A program made the translations under genes and the position numbers. From assembly GCF_014851765.1 (NCBI RefSeq), contig NZ_JACVAI010000003.1, positions 434,001 to 498,000 of the forward strand: DNA of 64,000 bases, read 5' to 3'. A model generated the notes under the pieces. It saw nothing but the letters and a program-made list of their open reading frames with translations. It made no database searches and was not told where the DNA came from. Shown one piece after another: positions 54,970 through 63,965 of this stretch; position 1 is the stretch's first letter, and each line of letters starts with the position of its first letter. This DNA is from Pseudomonas sp. PDM04 (GTDB taxonomy: Bacteria > Pseudomonadota > Gammaproteobacteria > Pseudomonadales > Pseudomonadaceae).

Positions 54970-55455
54970 ATGGATGAGCTATCAGGCGCATTGCTGGCCG
55001 AACCACGTTTCGAACACGGGCATTTCCAGCTGATCGCAGGGCTGGGTGGACGCTTCACCCAGGATACGACCCAGGGCATTCCCGACCTCTGGGCGAAATT
55101 CATTCCACACATCGGCAAGATCCCAGGGCAGAAAAGCGACGTGACCTACGGCATCTGTTGTAATCCGGATGGCAAGGGCGGTTTCGAGTACATCGCCGGT
55201 GTCGAGATCAGCAAACTCGATGACCTGCCTGACACCTACCGTTGGGTTGAAGTGCAGCCGCAGCAATACGCCGTGTTCGAACACAAGGGCACGCTGGAGA
55301 GCTTGCCGCAGACCTTCCAGTACATCTGGAAAACCTGGTTGCCGCAGTCCGGCCATCAAGCGGCGGATGCTCCGGAGTTCGAGCGCTACAGCGAAGATTT
55401 CAACCCGAAGCTCAACACCGGAAAGCTGGAGATCTGGGTGCCGATCAAGGCGTGA
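54970..55455 (+). CDS. GyrI-like / AraC effector-binding domain protein
   Basis: 161 residues with a single SOUL/GyrI-type fold: [60 protein letters not shown], ending [10 protein letters not shown]. The family includes YdeE and SbmC relatives that bind small molecules or gyrase. There is no DNA-binding part. AGGAG precedes the ATG. Confidence 0.85.
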   Translation: MDELSGALLAEPRFEHGHFQLIAGLGGRFTQDTTQGIPDLWAKFIPHIGKIPGQKSDVTYGICCNPDGKGGFEYIAGVEISKLDDLPDTYRWVEVQPQQYAVFEHKGTLESLPQTFQYIWKTWLPQSGHQAADAPEFERYSEDFNPKLNTGKLEIWVPIKA

Positions 55456-55550
55456 GACGACCATCGAAGGCGGATCGAGGATTTGTCTCTCGATGTCATG
55501 CCGACGCTGATTTATGATCCCCAGCCTTTTCCAGCTGACTGCGACCTGCC

Positions 55551-56039
55551 ATGAACACCGTCATCCGCCCCGTTACGCCTGCCGACCTGGACCGCTGCTA
55601 CGCCATCGAAACCGTGGCGTACGAAGGGGACGAAGCCGCCACCCGGGAGAAAATCGCCACGCGCATCGCCACCTGGCCTGACGGTTTTATCGTCGCCGAG
55701 GTGGACGGCGTGGTGGCGGGTTTCATCAATTCCGGCGCGGCGTTCGAGGTGGAAATGTCCGACGAAGCGTTCAAGGAACTGATCGGTCACGACCCGGCAG
55801 GCCCGAACGTGGTGATCATGTCGGTGGTGGTGCACCCCGACTTCCAGGGCCAGGGCCTGGCGAAACGCCTGATGGGCGAGTTCATCGAGCGCATGCGCGG
55901 CCTGGACAAGGCGACGATTCACCTGATGTGCAAGGAGCGGCACATCCCGCTGTACGCCGGGTTCGGCTTTGCCTACATCAAGCCGTCGGCCTCCGACCAT
56001 GGCGGCATGGCGTGGCATGAGATGGTGTTGACACTGTAA
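55551..56039 (+). CDS. GNAT-family N-acetyltransferase
   Basis: 162 residues. Acetyl-CoA loop: VVIMSVVVHPDFQGQGLAKR then LMGEFIERM, and GFGFAYIKPSASDHGGMAWH near the C-terminus. The length and end resemble arylalkylamine/serotonin N-acetyltransferase-like bacterial GNATs. Substrate unknown. Confidence 0.87.
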   Translation: MNTVIRPVTPADLDRCYAIETVAYEGDEAATREKIATRIATWPDGFIVAEVDGVVAGFINSGAAFEVEMSDEAFKELIGHDPAGPNVVIMSVVVHPDFQGQGLAKRLMGEFIERMRGLDKATIHLMCKERHIPLYAGFGFAYIKPSASDHGGMAWHEMVLTL

Positions 56040-56048
56040 TCGCTCTTT

Positions 56049-56150
56049 GTGGGAGCGAGCCTGCTCGCGATGGTCGTCAACGTTAACGCTGGCGACCTGA
56101 CACCCAGCGGTGCCTGGAAGTCCATCGCGAGCAGGCTCGCTCCCACAGGG
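56049..56150. repeat. REP pair (REPIN)
   Basis: GTGGGAGCGAGCCTGCTCGC and CATCGCGAGCAGGCTCGCTC as inverted copies between convergent acetyltransferase genes. Confidence 0.9.
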
Positions 56151-56164
56151 GCCGGGGCGTGCTA

Positions 56165-56650
56165 TCAGAAACTCATCCCCATCCGCCGCTCATAGCCGAT
56201 CCGCCCCTTGTACGCCTCGCCGCTGTCGACGAAGCCATAGCGGGCGTACAGGGCGATGGCGGCATCGTTGTCGGCGTCCACCGACAGTTCCAGGCCCTTG
56301 ATCTCCGGCCAGGCCTGACGCGCGACGTCGGGCAGCGCCTGCAGGCAGGCCTTGCCATAGCCCTTGCCTTGAGCGCGATGATCGACTTGCAGCGCATGCA
56401 AGGTGGCGCTGTGCTCATCGGCCCAGGCCGGCAGCAATGGCGGGCGCTTGAGCAGCAGGAAGGCCACCGGGACCTCGTCTGCCAGCAGGGCAAAACCTTT
56501 CACGCCGGGGCCGGGTTTCGACAGCAGGGTATGCAAGGCTCCGTGGATGTCGCCGGAGAACTTGATCTGCTCGGGATGGATTTCAATGGCCTCGACCTGT
56601 TGTCGTTGAGTGGCATTCAGGCTTTCGTAAGGCACGAGTCGGGCTGACAC
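56165..56650 (-). CDS. GNAT-family N-acetyltransferase
   Basis: 161 residues. LHALQVDHRAQGKGYGKACL is the acetyl-CoA loop, and ELSVDADNDAAIALYARYGF the second conserved segment. It is unrelated in detail to the GNAT at 55551-56039. Substrate unknown. The promoter faces the ECF42 module. Confidence 0.88.
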   Translation of the reverse strand: MSARLVPYESLNATQRQQVEAIEIHPEQIKFSGDIHGALHTLLSKPGPGVKGFALLADEVPVAFLLLKRPPLLPAWADEHSATLHALQVDHRAQGKGYGKACLQALPDVARQAWPEIKGLELSVDADNDAAIALYARYGFVDSGEAYKGRIGYERRMGMSF

Positions 56651-56727
56651 GGGAATTTCCTTTTTCCTACAAAGATGAGCTGCCGATTCTAGCGGTTTTG
56701 TTTTCCTCGGATTTTTTTTGTTTCAGC

Positions 56728-56754
56728 TGTCGATCCCGCTCATCGTCGAACGAC
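56728..56754 (+). promoter_or_regulatory. candidate ECF42 promoter
   Basis: TGTCGA, 17 bases, CGAC, with the CGAC 38 bases before the SnoaL-like ATG. From memory ECF42 sigma factors prefer TGTCGA at -35 with a CGA-type -10. The ECF42-type gene is the third gene downstream, so this would be an autoregulated promoter. Confidence 0.5.
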
Positions 56755-56791
56755 TAGGGGTGTCTTCACCACAAAAAACACGGAGAACACC

Positions 56792-57217
56792 ATGAGCGCA
56801 CAGACTGAAATTCAAACCCTGATCGACACTTATCGCCAGGCCGTCATGACCAAGGATGTGGAAAAGGTCATGGCCCTGTACGCCGACGACATCCTTTCGT
56901 TCGATGCGATCAAGGCCCTGCAATTCAAGGGCAAACCCGCCTACCGCGAGCATTGGCTGGCGTGCATGGAAATGTGCCCGGGCCCGCACGTCTTCGAGTT
57001 CCACGAAATTGCCATCGAAGTGGCGCCAAACATCGCCTTCGCCCATTGGGTGGCCAACTGCGGCGGTACCAACGAGAAGGGCGAAACCCAGAGTTGCTGG
57101 ATGCGCGCCACCGCGTGTTACCGGCAGGTTGGCGGGACGTGGAAGATTGTCCACGAGCACTGGTCGGCACCGTTCGACCCGATGAGCGGCGCCACCCTGT
57201 TCGATGTGCAGCCTTAG
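56792..57217 (+). CDS. SnoaL/NTF2-like protein (DUF4440 type)
   Basis: 141 residues: LIDTYRQAVMTKDVEKVMAL, YADDILSFDAIKALQFKG, and WKIVHEHWSAPFDPMSG at the end, a cone-shaped NTF2 fold. Usually it binds or converts a small molecule. It has the same leader (CGGAGAACACC then ATG) as the next gene and is the first gene in the ECF42 module. Confidence 0.85.
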   Translation: MSAQTEIQTLIDTYRQAVMTKDVEKVMALYADDILSFDAIKALQFKGKPAYREHWLACMEMCPGPHVFEFHEIAIEVAPNIAFAHWVANCGGTNEKGETQSCWMRATACYRQVGGTWKIVHEHWSAPFDPMSGATLFDVQP

Positions 57218-57272
57218 TCGCCAAATCCGCGATCTGCGGCCATAGTTGATCCGTGCAACCCCGGAGAACACC

Positions 57273-57641
57273 ATGAAGTATCTATGCCTGGTCTACAGCG
57301 ATGAGCGCCTGCTGCATTCGCTGCCCGACAGCCCGGAAGACGCTGAGTGCATGGCCTACGCCGAGTCGATCCAGGGCAGCGGACGGATGCTCGCGGCCGA
57401 AGCGCTGGAGTCGGTGCAGACGGCCACCACGGTGCGCATGCGCAACGGCAAGCTGTCGATCACCGATGGACCGTTTGCCGAAACCAAGGAGCAGTTGGCC
57501 GGTTTCTACCTGATCGATGCCAAGGACCTCAATGAGGCCCTGCAGGTCGCCGGCCATATTCCGGCGGCCCGGGTGGGCTGTGTCGAGGTGCGGCCGATTC
57601 GGCAACTGAACCCGCAGCGCGAAGGCCAGCAGCACCGATGA
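57273..57641 (+). CDS. YciI-family DGPF-domain protein
   Basis: 122 residues with the name-giving DGPF motif in SITDGPFAETKEQLAGFYLI, after MKYLCLVYSDERLLHSLPD. DGPF proteins are the standard gene neighbours of ECF42 sigma factors and may take part in signalling to them. The ATG at 57273 has GGAG upstream. It overlaps the sigma gene by 4 bases. Confidence 0.9.
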   Translation: MKYLCLVYSDERLLHSLPDSPEDAECMAYAESIQGSGRMLAAEALESVQTATTVRMRNGKLSITDGPFAETKEQLAGFYLIDAKDLNEALQVAGHIPAARVGCVEVRPIRQLNPQREGQQHR

Positions 57642-58870
57642 CGGCCGTATCCGTCCAGGCGCGGGTCGAACAGGTTTATCGCGAAGAATCGCGGCGAATC
57701 CTGGCGACCCTGATTCGCCTGCTGGGTGATTTCGACCTCGCCGAAGAGGCGCTGCACGAAGCTTTTTTCATTGCCGTGGAGCGTTGGCAGCGTGACGGCG
57801 TACCGGACAATCCACGGGCCTGGCTGGTGTCCACCGGGCGTTTCAAAGCCATCGATGTCCTGCGTCGGCGTGCCCGGTTCGCTGCGTCCCGACCGTTGCT
57901 GATAGCGCAGGCGGAGGCCCTGGAGCAGGCCCACTGGAGTGATGACGATGTGGAAGACGACCGTCTGCGCCTGATCTTCACCTGCTGCCACCCGGCGCTG
58001 GCGGCGGACGCCCAGGTGCCGCTGACCTTACGTGAAGTCTGCGACCTGACCACCGAGGAAATTGCCAGGGCCTTCCTGTGCGCGCCGGCCACCATCGCCC
58101 AGCGTATCGTGCGCGCCAAGGCGAAGATCCGCGACGCGAAAATCCCCTATCAGGTGCCGACCCTGGCAGAACTGCCCGAGCGACTCGACAGCGTGCTGCG
58201 GGTGATTTACCTGGTGTTCAACGAAGGCTACTCCGCCTCCATCGGCAACGAACTGACTCGCGAAGACCTGACCCGCGAGGCGATCCGGCTCGGGCGCCTG
58301 CTGATGCAATTGCTGCCCGAGCCCGAGGTGATGGGCCTGCTGGCATTGATGCTGCTTCACGAGTCGCGACGCACGGCGCGCACCTCGCCCACCGGTGAGC
58401 TGATCCTGCTGGATGAGCAGGACCGCTCGCTGTGGGATGCCGGGTTGATCGCCGAAGGTTGCGCCTTGACCGAGCAAGCCCTGGGCCAGGGGCGCTTCGG
58501 GCCATATTGCCTGCAGGCGGCCATCGCGGCGGTGCACGCCGAAGCGACGACGGCGGCGCAGACGGACTGGGAGCAGATCGTGGGGCTGTATGACGTGCTC
58601 TTGGCCGCCGTGCCTTCGCCGGTGATCGAGTTGAACCGCGCAGCGGCGATCTCCCGGCGAGATGGACCGCTGGCGGGGCTGACCTTGATCGAGGACATCC
58701 TGGCCCGCGGCGATTTGCAGGATTACCACCTGGCGCATTCGGCGCGGGCGGAGTTCTGTCGGCAACTGGGCAGGGTGGAGGAGGCGCGAGCGGCGTACGA
58801 GCGGGCGCTGACCTTGACGCAACAGGTGCCGGAGCGACGGTTCATCGAGGCGCGGCTCAAGGCATTGTGA
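57638..58870 (+). CDS. ECF42-type sigma factor with C-terminal helical extension
   Basis: 410 residues. Sigma region 2 is at about 10-75 (SRRILATLIRLLGDFDLAEE, LHEAFFIAVERW). Region 4 is at about 120-175 (LTLREVCDLTTEEIARAFLC, PATIAQRIVRAKAKIRDAKI). A C-terminal part of about 230 residues (DUF6596 and TPR-like) follows: LRVIYLVFNEGYSASIGNEL, YDVLLAAVPSPVIELNRAAA. The large extension and the DGPF neighbour define group ECF42, which has no classic anti-sigma. ECF-10 of P. putida is of this group and affects biofilm and antibiotic tolerance. Confidence 0.9.
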   Translation: MTAVSVQARVEQVYREESRRILATLIRLLGDFDLAEEALHEAFFIAVERWQRDGVPDNPRAWLVSTGRFKAIDVLRRRARFAASRPLLIAQAEALEQAHWSDDDVEDDRLRLIFTCCHPALAADAQVPLTLREVCDLTTEEIARAFLCAPATIAQRIVRAKAKIRDAKIPYQVPTLAELPERLDSVLRVIYLVFNEGYSASIGNELTREDLTREAIRLGRLLMQLLPEPEVMGLLALMLLHESRRTARTSPTGELILLDEQDRSLWDAGLIAEGCALTEQALGQGRFGPYCLQAAIAAVHAEATTAAQTDWEQIVGLYDVLLAAVPSPVIELNRAAAISRRDGPLAGLTLIEDILARGDLQDYHLAHSARAEFCRQLGRVEEARAAYERALTLTQQVPERRFIEARLKAL

Positions 58871-58885
58871 AGGGATTCATCGGAG

Positions 58886-58966
58886 CCATCGCCAGCGGGC
58901 TCGCTCCCACAATGGATGTTCTTTGCACCATGGCCTCCTGTGGGAGCGAGCCTGCTGGCGATGGCC
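58886..58966. repeat. REP pair, degenerate
   Basis: CATCGCCAGCGGGCTCGCTC and GTGGGAGCGAGCCTGCTGGC as inverted copies between the sigma gene and the LysR gene. Confidence 0.75.
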
Positions 58967-58972
58967 GCACCG

Positions 58973-59827
58973 CTATTCCAGCATCCTGCCCAACAGCCAG
59001 CTCCCCGCCGGCCCCGGTGGATGCAGGCGCGACCACAGCGCATCGACGAACAGCGGCCGGGGCCAGCCCCGCACCTGCAGTTCCTGTAATGTTCCGGCGC
59101 CAAATCGCGCCACCAGCCAGCGCGGCAGCGGCGCCCAGCCGAACCCGCCTTCGGCCATTTCCAGCAGCATCAGGTAACTCGGCGCCGACCAGACACGCCC
59201 CTTCGCGCGGCTTTCGTATGGGTTGACGATGGTTGCCAGGCGCAACTCCCGGTGCTGTTGCAACACCGCCTGATCGATCCCCGACAGGGCCGTCAACGGA
59301 TGCCGGCGGGACACGAACAACGCAATGTCCGTGTGCTCCTGCACCGTGGCACTTTCCAGGTCGGGCGGGTAACTGGGCTGCTGTTCGGCGAACGCGACCT
59401 GGGCCCGCCCGCTTTGGACCAGCGCGATCAGGTCATCGCATTCGGCAATCAGGCACTCGAATTCGAGGTCCGGGTAACGCTGCTCGAACGCGCTGAGTGC
59501 GGCTTCGAAACGGTCGGACTGGTAAGTGTCGGACAACGCCACGGTCAGCTTCGGTTCGACACCCTGGGCCAGCTGGCTGGCGGTCATTTCCAGGCGACTG
59601 GTGGCCGCGAGGATCTCCTCGGCCCGCTGCAACATCACATGCCCGGCCGGGGTCAGGGTCGGCTTGCGGCTGCTGCGGTCGAACAGCAGCAGATCCAGGT
59701 CGATCTCCAGGCTCGCCACCGCTGCACTGACGGTGGACTGACTGCGCCCGAGCTTGCGGGCCGCGGCGGAAAACGAACCCTGGGTGGCCGCTTGTACAAA
59801 CGCCTGCAACACTTCGTGGGAGGCCAT
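58973..59827 (-). CDS. LysR-family regulator (AceR-like position)
   Basis: 284 residues. The N-terminal HTH is TQGSFSAAARKLGRSQSTVS, and a co-inducer-binding domain follows. It is divergent from a PACE efflux gene with an 89-base gap, the arrangement in which LysR regulators such as AceR switch on the pump in response to its substrate. AGGACGAT precedes the ATG. Confidence 0.9.
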   Translation of the reverse strand: MASHEVLQAFVQAATQGSFSAAARKLGRSQSTVSAAVASLEIDLDLLLFDRSSRKPTLTPAGHVMLQRAEEILAATSRLEMTASQLAQGVEPKLTVALSDTYQSDRFEAALSAFEQRYPDLEFECLIAECDDLIALVQSGRAQVAFAEQQPSYPPDLESATVQEHTDIALFVSRRHPLTALSGIDQAVLQQHRELRLATIVNPYESRAKGRVWSAPSYLMLLEMAEGGFGWAPLPRWLVARFGAGTLQELQVRGWPRPLFVDALWSRLHPPGPAGSWLLGRMLE

Positions 59828-59916
59828 GAACTATCGTCCTGGTCGATGGTTATTGGTTAGGAAGTATCGGTGCGGGGCAGGATGATGACAACCACATTCA
59901 CTCAGGAGTGCTGGTC

Positions 59917-60339
59917 ATGACCGCCGACAAATCCATCCTTGAACGCATCTGCCAGGCCATTGGCTTCGAACTGCTGGCGATCCTGATCTGTACGCCGCTG
60001 CTGGCCTGGATCATGGACAAGCCGATGCTCGACATGGGCGTGGTCACGGTGGTGCTGGCGGCGCTGGCACTGGCCTGGAACGTGGTGTTCAACGGCGTGT
60101 TCGATCGCGTGTTGCGGCATTTCGCGGTGGTGCACAACGCCTGGACCCGAGTGATCCATGCGCTGCTGTTCGAAGGCGGGTTGGTGGCGGTCGGCGTGCC
60201 GCTGATTGCCTGGTGGCTGGACGTCAGCCTGTGGCAGGCGTTCCTGATGGACATCGGCGTGCTGCTGTTTTTCCTGCCGTACACCTACGTTTACCACTGG
60301 GGCTACGACGTGATGCGGGCGCGGCTGGTCAGTGCCTGA
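59917..60339 (+). CDS. PACE-family transporter
   Basis: 140 residues, four membrane helices in two BTP repeats. The PACE residues are present: E18 in QAIGFELLAI, N55 and N59 in LAWNVVFNGVFD, and the end motif DIGVLLFFLPYTYVYHWGYD. The family exports biocides such as chlorhexidine and short diamines by proton exchange. The ATG at 59917 has AGGAG upstream; a GTG at 59908 is too close to it. Confidence 0.9.
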   Translation: MTADKSILERICQAIGFELLAILICTPLLAWIMDKPMLDMGVVTVVLAALALAWNVVFNGVFDRVLRHFAVVHNAWTRVIHALLFEGGLVAVGVPLIAWWLDVSLWQAFLMDIGVLLFFLPYTYVYHWGYDVMRARLVSA

Positions 60340-60373
60340 TGGCTGATGCCCCTGCTCCCATAGGGCAGGGGAC

Positions 60374-61987
60374 TCAGAACAACCGGGAGAACAACCAGTA
60401 CAGACTCCCCGACAACACGATCGCCGCCGGCAAGGTCAGCACCCAGGCCATCAGCAGGTTGCGGATGGTCTTCATCTGCAAGCCGCCGCCGTTGGCGACC
60501 ATGGTCCCGGCCACGCCCGACGACAACACATGAGTGGTCGACACCGGCAGGCCGAACATGTCCGCCGCGCCGATGGTCAGCATGGCCACGGTTTCGGCCG
60601 AGGCGCCCTGGGCGTAGGTCAGGTGGGTCTTGCCGATCTTTTCGCCGACCGTCACCACGATGCGTTTCCAGCCGACCATGGTGCCCAGGCCCAGGGCAAT
60701 CGCGACGGCGATCTTCACCCACAGAGGAATGAAGCGCGTGGCGTTGTCGATCTGTTGCTTGAACAATTGCAGGTTGGCCGTGGTGTCGGCGTCGAAGTGG
60801 CCGACCTTGTGCTTGTCCATCAGGCGAATGGTTTCACTGGTCAGGTACATGTCGTTACGCACGTTGCCCATCGCTTCCGCCGGCACCCTGGACAAGGAGC
60901 CGTACCCCTTGACCTGCGCACCGATGCTGCCGGTGAGCGCGGCGAGGGCCGGTATCAGTTGCGGTGTGACTTGCTTGCTGCCCACGTAAGCGGACAGCAC
61001 CAGACGCGGATCGGCCGGTGCCGGCAGCGACGAATGTCTCATCAGCGCCTGCTGGGTGACTTCGGCCACTGCGGCGAACTGCAGGGCCTGATCGGCCGGC
61101 ATGGTGCGGTTCAACGCATAGGCCATCGGCAGGGTGCCCACCAGGATCAGCATGATCAGGCCCATGCCTTTCTGGCCGTCGTTGGAGCCGTGGGCAAACG
61201 ACACCCCGGTGCAGGTCACGATGAGCATGCCGCGGATCCACCAGGGTGGCGGCGTGTTGCCTTGCGGAGCCTTGTACAGCGAACGATTCTTGACGAAGGC
61301 ACGCAGGGCCAGCAGCAACAGCGCGGCAAAACCGAAACCGACCAGCGGCGACAGCAGCAGTGCGTAACCGATCTTGATGGCCTGCGCCCAGTCCACGCCG
61401 CTGGTGCCGTCGCGGCCGTGCATTAGGGCATTGGCCACGCCCACACCGATGATCGAGCCGATCAGCGTGTGCGACGACGAAGCCGGCAAGCCGAGCCACC
61501 AAGTGCCGAGGTTCCACAGGATGGCCGCGATCAGCAGGGCGAAAATCATGGCGAAACCGGCGGACGAACCGACTTGCAGAATCAGCTCCACCGGCAGCAG
61601 GGCGATGATGCCGAACGCCACCGCGCCGCTGGACAGCAACACCCCGAGGAAATTGAAGAACCCCGACCAGGCCACCGCGACATTGGGCGGCATCGAGTGG
61701 GTGTAGATCACCGTGGCCACTGCGTTGGCCGTGTCATGGAAGCCGTTGACGAACTCGAAGCCCAGGGCGATCAGCAGCGCGACACCCAGTAACAGAAACG
61801 GCGTCCAGGTGGTGACCACCGTGCCGATTTCGCGCATGTCGTGCATCAGGCTGTATGCGGTGAACAACAGGCCGCAGGCCAGCACGCCGAAGAACATCAC
61901 CAGGGTGAACAGGCTGGGCTTCTTGTCCAGCAGCGACTTGCCGCTGCTGGCGGACGCCGGTGCAGGGGCAAAGGAAGAAATAGCCAT
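60374..61987 (-). CDS. pitA: low-affinity inorganic phosphate transporter PitA
   Basis: 537 residues with about 10-11 membrane helices in two PHO4 halves: GFEFVNGFHDTANAVATVIY and SFAHGSNDGQKGMGLIMLIL are the duplicated phosphate signatures, with VSTTHVLSSGVAGTMVANGG near the end. It takes up metal-phosphate with protons. The start MAISSFAP at 61987 is the first ATG; a TTG nine bases upstream also exists. Convergent with the PACE gene. Confidence 0.94.
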   Translation of the reverse strand: MAISSFAPAPASASSGKSLLDKKPSLFTLVMFFGVLACGLLFTAYSLMHDMREIGTVVTTWTPFLLLGVALLIALGFEFVNGFHDTANAVATVIYTHSMPPNVAVAWSGFFNFLGVLLSSGAVAFGIIALLPVELILQVGSSAGFAMIFALLIAAILWNLGTWWLGLPASSSHTLIGSIIGVGVANALMHGRDGTSGVDWAQAIKIGYALLLSPLVGFGFAALLLLALRAFVKNRSLYKAPQGNTPPPWWIRGMLIVTCTGVSFAHGSNDGQKGMGLIMLILVGTLPMAYALNRTMPADQALQFAAVAEVTQQALMRHSSLPAPADPRLVLSAYVGSKQVTPQLIPALAALTGSIGAQVKGYGSLSRVPAEAMGNVRNDMYLTSETIRLMDKHKVGHFDADTTANLQLFKQQIDNATRFIPLWVKIAVAIALGLGTMVGWKRIVVTVGEKIGKTHLTYAQGASAETVAMLTIGAADMFGLPVSTTHVLSSGVAGTMVANGGGLQMKTIRNLLMAWVLTLPAAIVLSGSLYWLFSRLF

Positions 61988-62165
61988 GACGGACAATCCA
62001 TCGGGGGAGAGGAATGTTCGTCATGATCGTTTCATTGGCTGACAGAGACACTGCGTTGGATCAGTGTTAGGGGAATTGGGTGGGCCGTTGATCCGAAATC
62101 GTCCGTTGTGGGGGCAGATCCATTGAGGGCGGCCTGTCCGGTAAATCGCTACGCGCCCACGGTAC

Positions 62166-63188
62166 TCAATAATCCTGGCGCTTGCGAAACGCCCAGCGAC
62201 CGGCGATCACGGTGAAGGTCGCGACCAACGCCACCAGAATCCAGAATCCTTCCGGATCGCCGGCCAGCGGTACACCGCCGACGTTCATGCCAAAGAAACC
62301 GGCGATGATGTTGATCGGCAGCGCCAGCACCGTCACCACCGTCAGAGTGAACAGGGTGCGGTTGCTCTGTTCGTTGAGGTTGGCGGCGATCTCTTCCTGC
62401 AACAACTTGATCCGCTCCCCCAGCGCCGTGAGGTCGTTGATGATCAGCGCAAACTCCTCGGTGGACTTGCGCAACTCCTTCACGTCCTCTTTCTGCAGCC
62501 ATTGCGGCGGGCGGTTGAGCAGGCGCAGCAACGAGCCCGGCTCGAGCGCGAGCAGCCGTTGCAGGCGCACCAGCACCCGGCGGTTGGTGCCCAGTTCCGC
62601 GCGGTTGGTCGACAGGCGCGAGGACAGCAATTCATCCTCGATCTGATCGACGCTCTGGCTGGTCTTGCGCACGATCTGGGTCAGCACCTCGCCCTGGTCG
62701 CGCAGCAGATGCACCAGCAGTTCCAGCGGTGAGCGAAAGCGCTCGCCGGCCTTCACCGAGGAACGCAACTTGTCGACCGAGTGCAGCGGTTGAAGGCGCG
62801 CACTGATGATCAGCCGGCTGCGCACGCACACCCACAGCGTCGAGACATCCGAGGAAACCATGTTGCTGAGGTTGAACACCACATCGTTGACCACCGCCAG
62901 CAGCGCCGAGTCGACATGTTCGATGCGCGTCGAACGCGAGCCTTCGTGCAAGGCCTCGAAAAACTCGTCGGGCAATTCCAGGTGATTTTTCATCCAGCGC
63001 TCGCACGCGGCGTGGGCGAGGTTCAGGTGCAGCCAGAGAAACTCGTCGCTGTCGTCGGGTTGTTGCAGGCGACTCAACGCCATCGCCGAATCGATTTCAC
63101 GGCCACGTTCGCCGGGACGAAAACTGAAGCCGTAGAGCAGACCGAACAGGTCCGGATCGCGATGGCTTTGGTCGATGCTGTGGTTCAT
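62166..63188 (-). CDS. CorA/ZntB-family divalent cation transporter
   Basis: 340 residues. A large cytoplasmic domain (about 1-275, with VNDVVFNLSNMVSSDVSTLW and a long helix LVRLQRLLALEPGSLLRLL) precedes two C-terminal membrane helices. These carry the signature FFGMNVGGVPL (GMN motif with an NVGG ending). It forms a pentameric magnesium, cobalt or zinc channel; the ending resembles ZntB more than CorA. The ATG at 63188 (MNHSIDQSHRDPDLFG) is favoured over one 13 codons upstream. Confidence 0.88.
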   Translation of the reverse strand: MNHSIDQSHRDPDLFGLLYGFSFRPGERGREIDSAMALSRLQQPDDSDEFLWLHLNLAHAACERWMKNHLELPDEFFEALHEGSRSTRIEHVDSALLAVVNDVVFNLSNMVSSDVSTLWVCVRSRLIISARLQPLHSVDKLRSSVKAGERFRSPLELLVHLLRDQGEVLTQIVRKTSQSVDQIEDELLSSRLSTNRAELGTNRRVLVRLQRLLALEPGSLLRLLNRPPQWLQKEDVKELRKSTEEFALIINDLTALGERIKLLQEEIAANLNEQSNRTLFTLTVVTVLALPINIIAGFFGMNVGGVPLAGDPEGFWILVALVATFTVIAGRWAFRKRQDY

Positions 63189-63420
63189 GAAGGCTCGCTG
63201 CAAGGAGGCGCCTGTCGCGGATTTCACAGGTTCACTTGAGCCGAATCATCGCAAGGCTGGATGACACTTATGTGACGTCGAGTTGGCGATGGCACGCTTG
63301 AGCGCATGACGCCACGGGCTGTGTACCGGTTTGCTTACCGAGTCGGTACACAGTCGATCTCAAGTCGGTGCGGGCGATGTCGATGATGGGCGTAAACCCG
63401 TCACTTCAAAGGAAAACGCC

Positions 63421-63855
63421 ATGGTCAGCATGATCTCGATTTCGATCACCCAACCGCTTTCGACAACCGCCAGCAAAGTCGCCGCCAGCGACGGCACGGA
63501 CGACACGTCCGCCACGGCAACTACCGACACTTCCAGCGACAGCAACAAAGTCGCCGCAGGCGGGGCACCGACGGCGGGCGGCAGCAGTGCCAGCAGTGAA
63601 GAATCCGATTCGGTAAAGGCCCTGCGCAAGCAGATTGCCGAGTTGCAAAAGCAGTTGCAGGAGGCGCAGCAACAGCTGCAGGCGGCCCAGGCCGAACAGC
63701 AAAGCGAGGACGCCAAGGCGGCGAGTGTGGCGGCGGCTCAAGCGCAGGTGACGAGCACCTCGGCATCGTTGCAGACCGCCACGGCTGCGTTGCTGGCAGC
63801 CTTGCAGGAAGAGGGCGGCAGCACCTCGGGCACGATGGTCAGCACGACGGCTTGA
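63421..63855 (+). CDS. uncharacterised coiled-coil protein
   Basis: 144 residues: a Ser/Thr/Ala-rich disordered first half (MVSMISISITQPLSTTASKV), then a coiled coil (KALRKQIAELQKQLQEAQQQ followed by more heptads) and an Ala/Gln-rich tail. It has no signal peptide. It recalls FlxA-type proteins but no firm family is seen. AAAGGAA 6 bases before the ATG marks the start; the frame extends 30 codons upstream. Confidence 0.7.
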   Translation: MVSMISISITQPLSTTASKVAASDGTDDTSATATTDTSSDSNKVAAGGAPTAGGSSASSEESDSVKALRKQIAELQKQLQEAQQQLQAAQAEQQSEDAKAASVAAAQAQVTSTSASLQTATAALLAALQEEGGSTSGTMVSTTA

Positions 63856-63878
63856 TGGAGGAGATTGCAGACAGTTTT

Positions 63879-63965
63879 GTGGGAGCGAGCCTGCTCGCGA
63901 TGCAGCGTGTCAGTCACCGTCAAGGTGTCTGTCAGACCGCATCGCGAGCAGGCTCGCTCCCACAG
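63879..63965. repeat. REP pair (REPIN)
   Basis: GTGGGAGCGAGCCTGCTCGC and GCATCGCGAGCAGGCTCGCT as inverted copies about 40 bases apart at the right end of the window. Confidence 0.9.

Noticed and set aside
54102..55118. N-terminal extension of alaC on the minus strand
   Set aside because: It is antisense to the LysE exporter and GyrI-like genes. The alaC start at 54101 has its own ribosome site.
63879..63965. Repeated 20-30 base palindromes that might be read as a CRISPR array
   Set aside because: The copies are inverted, scattered through the window and match REP elements; there is no regular spacing or cas gene.
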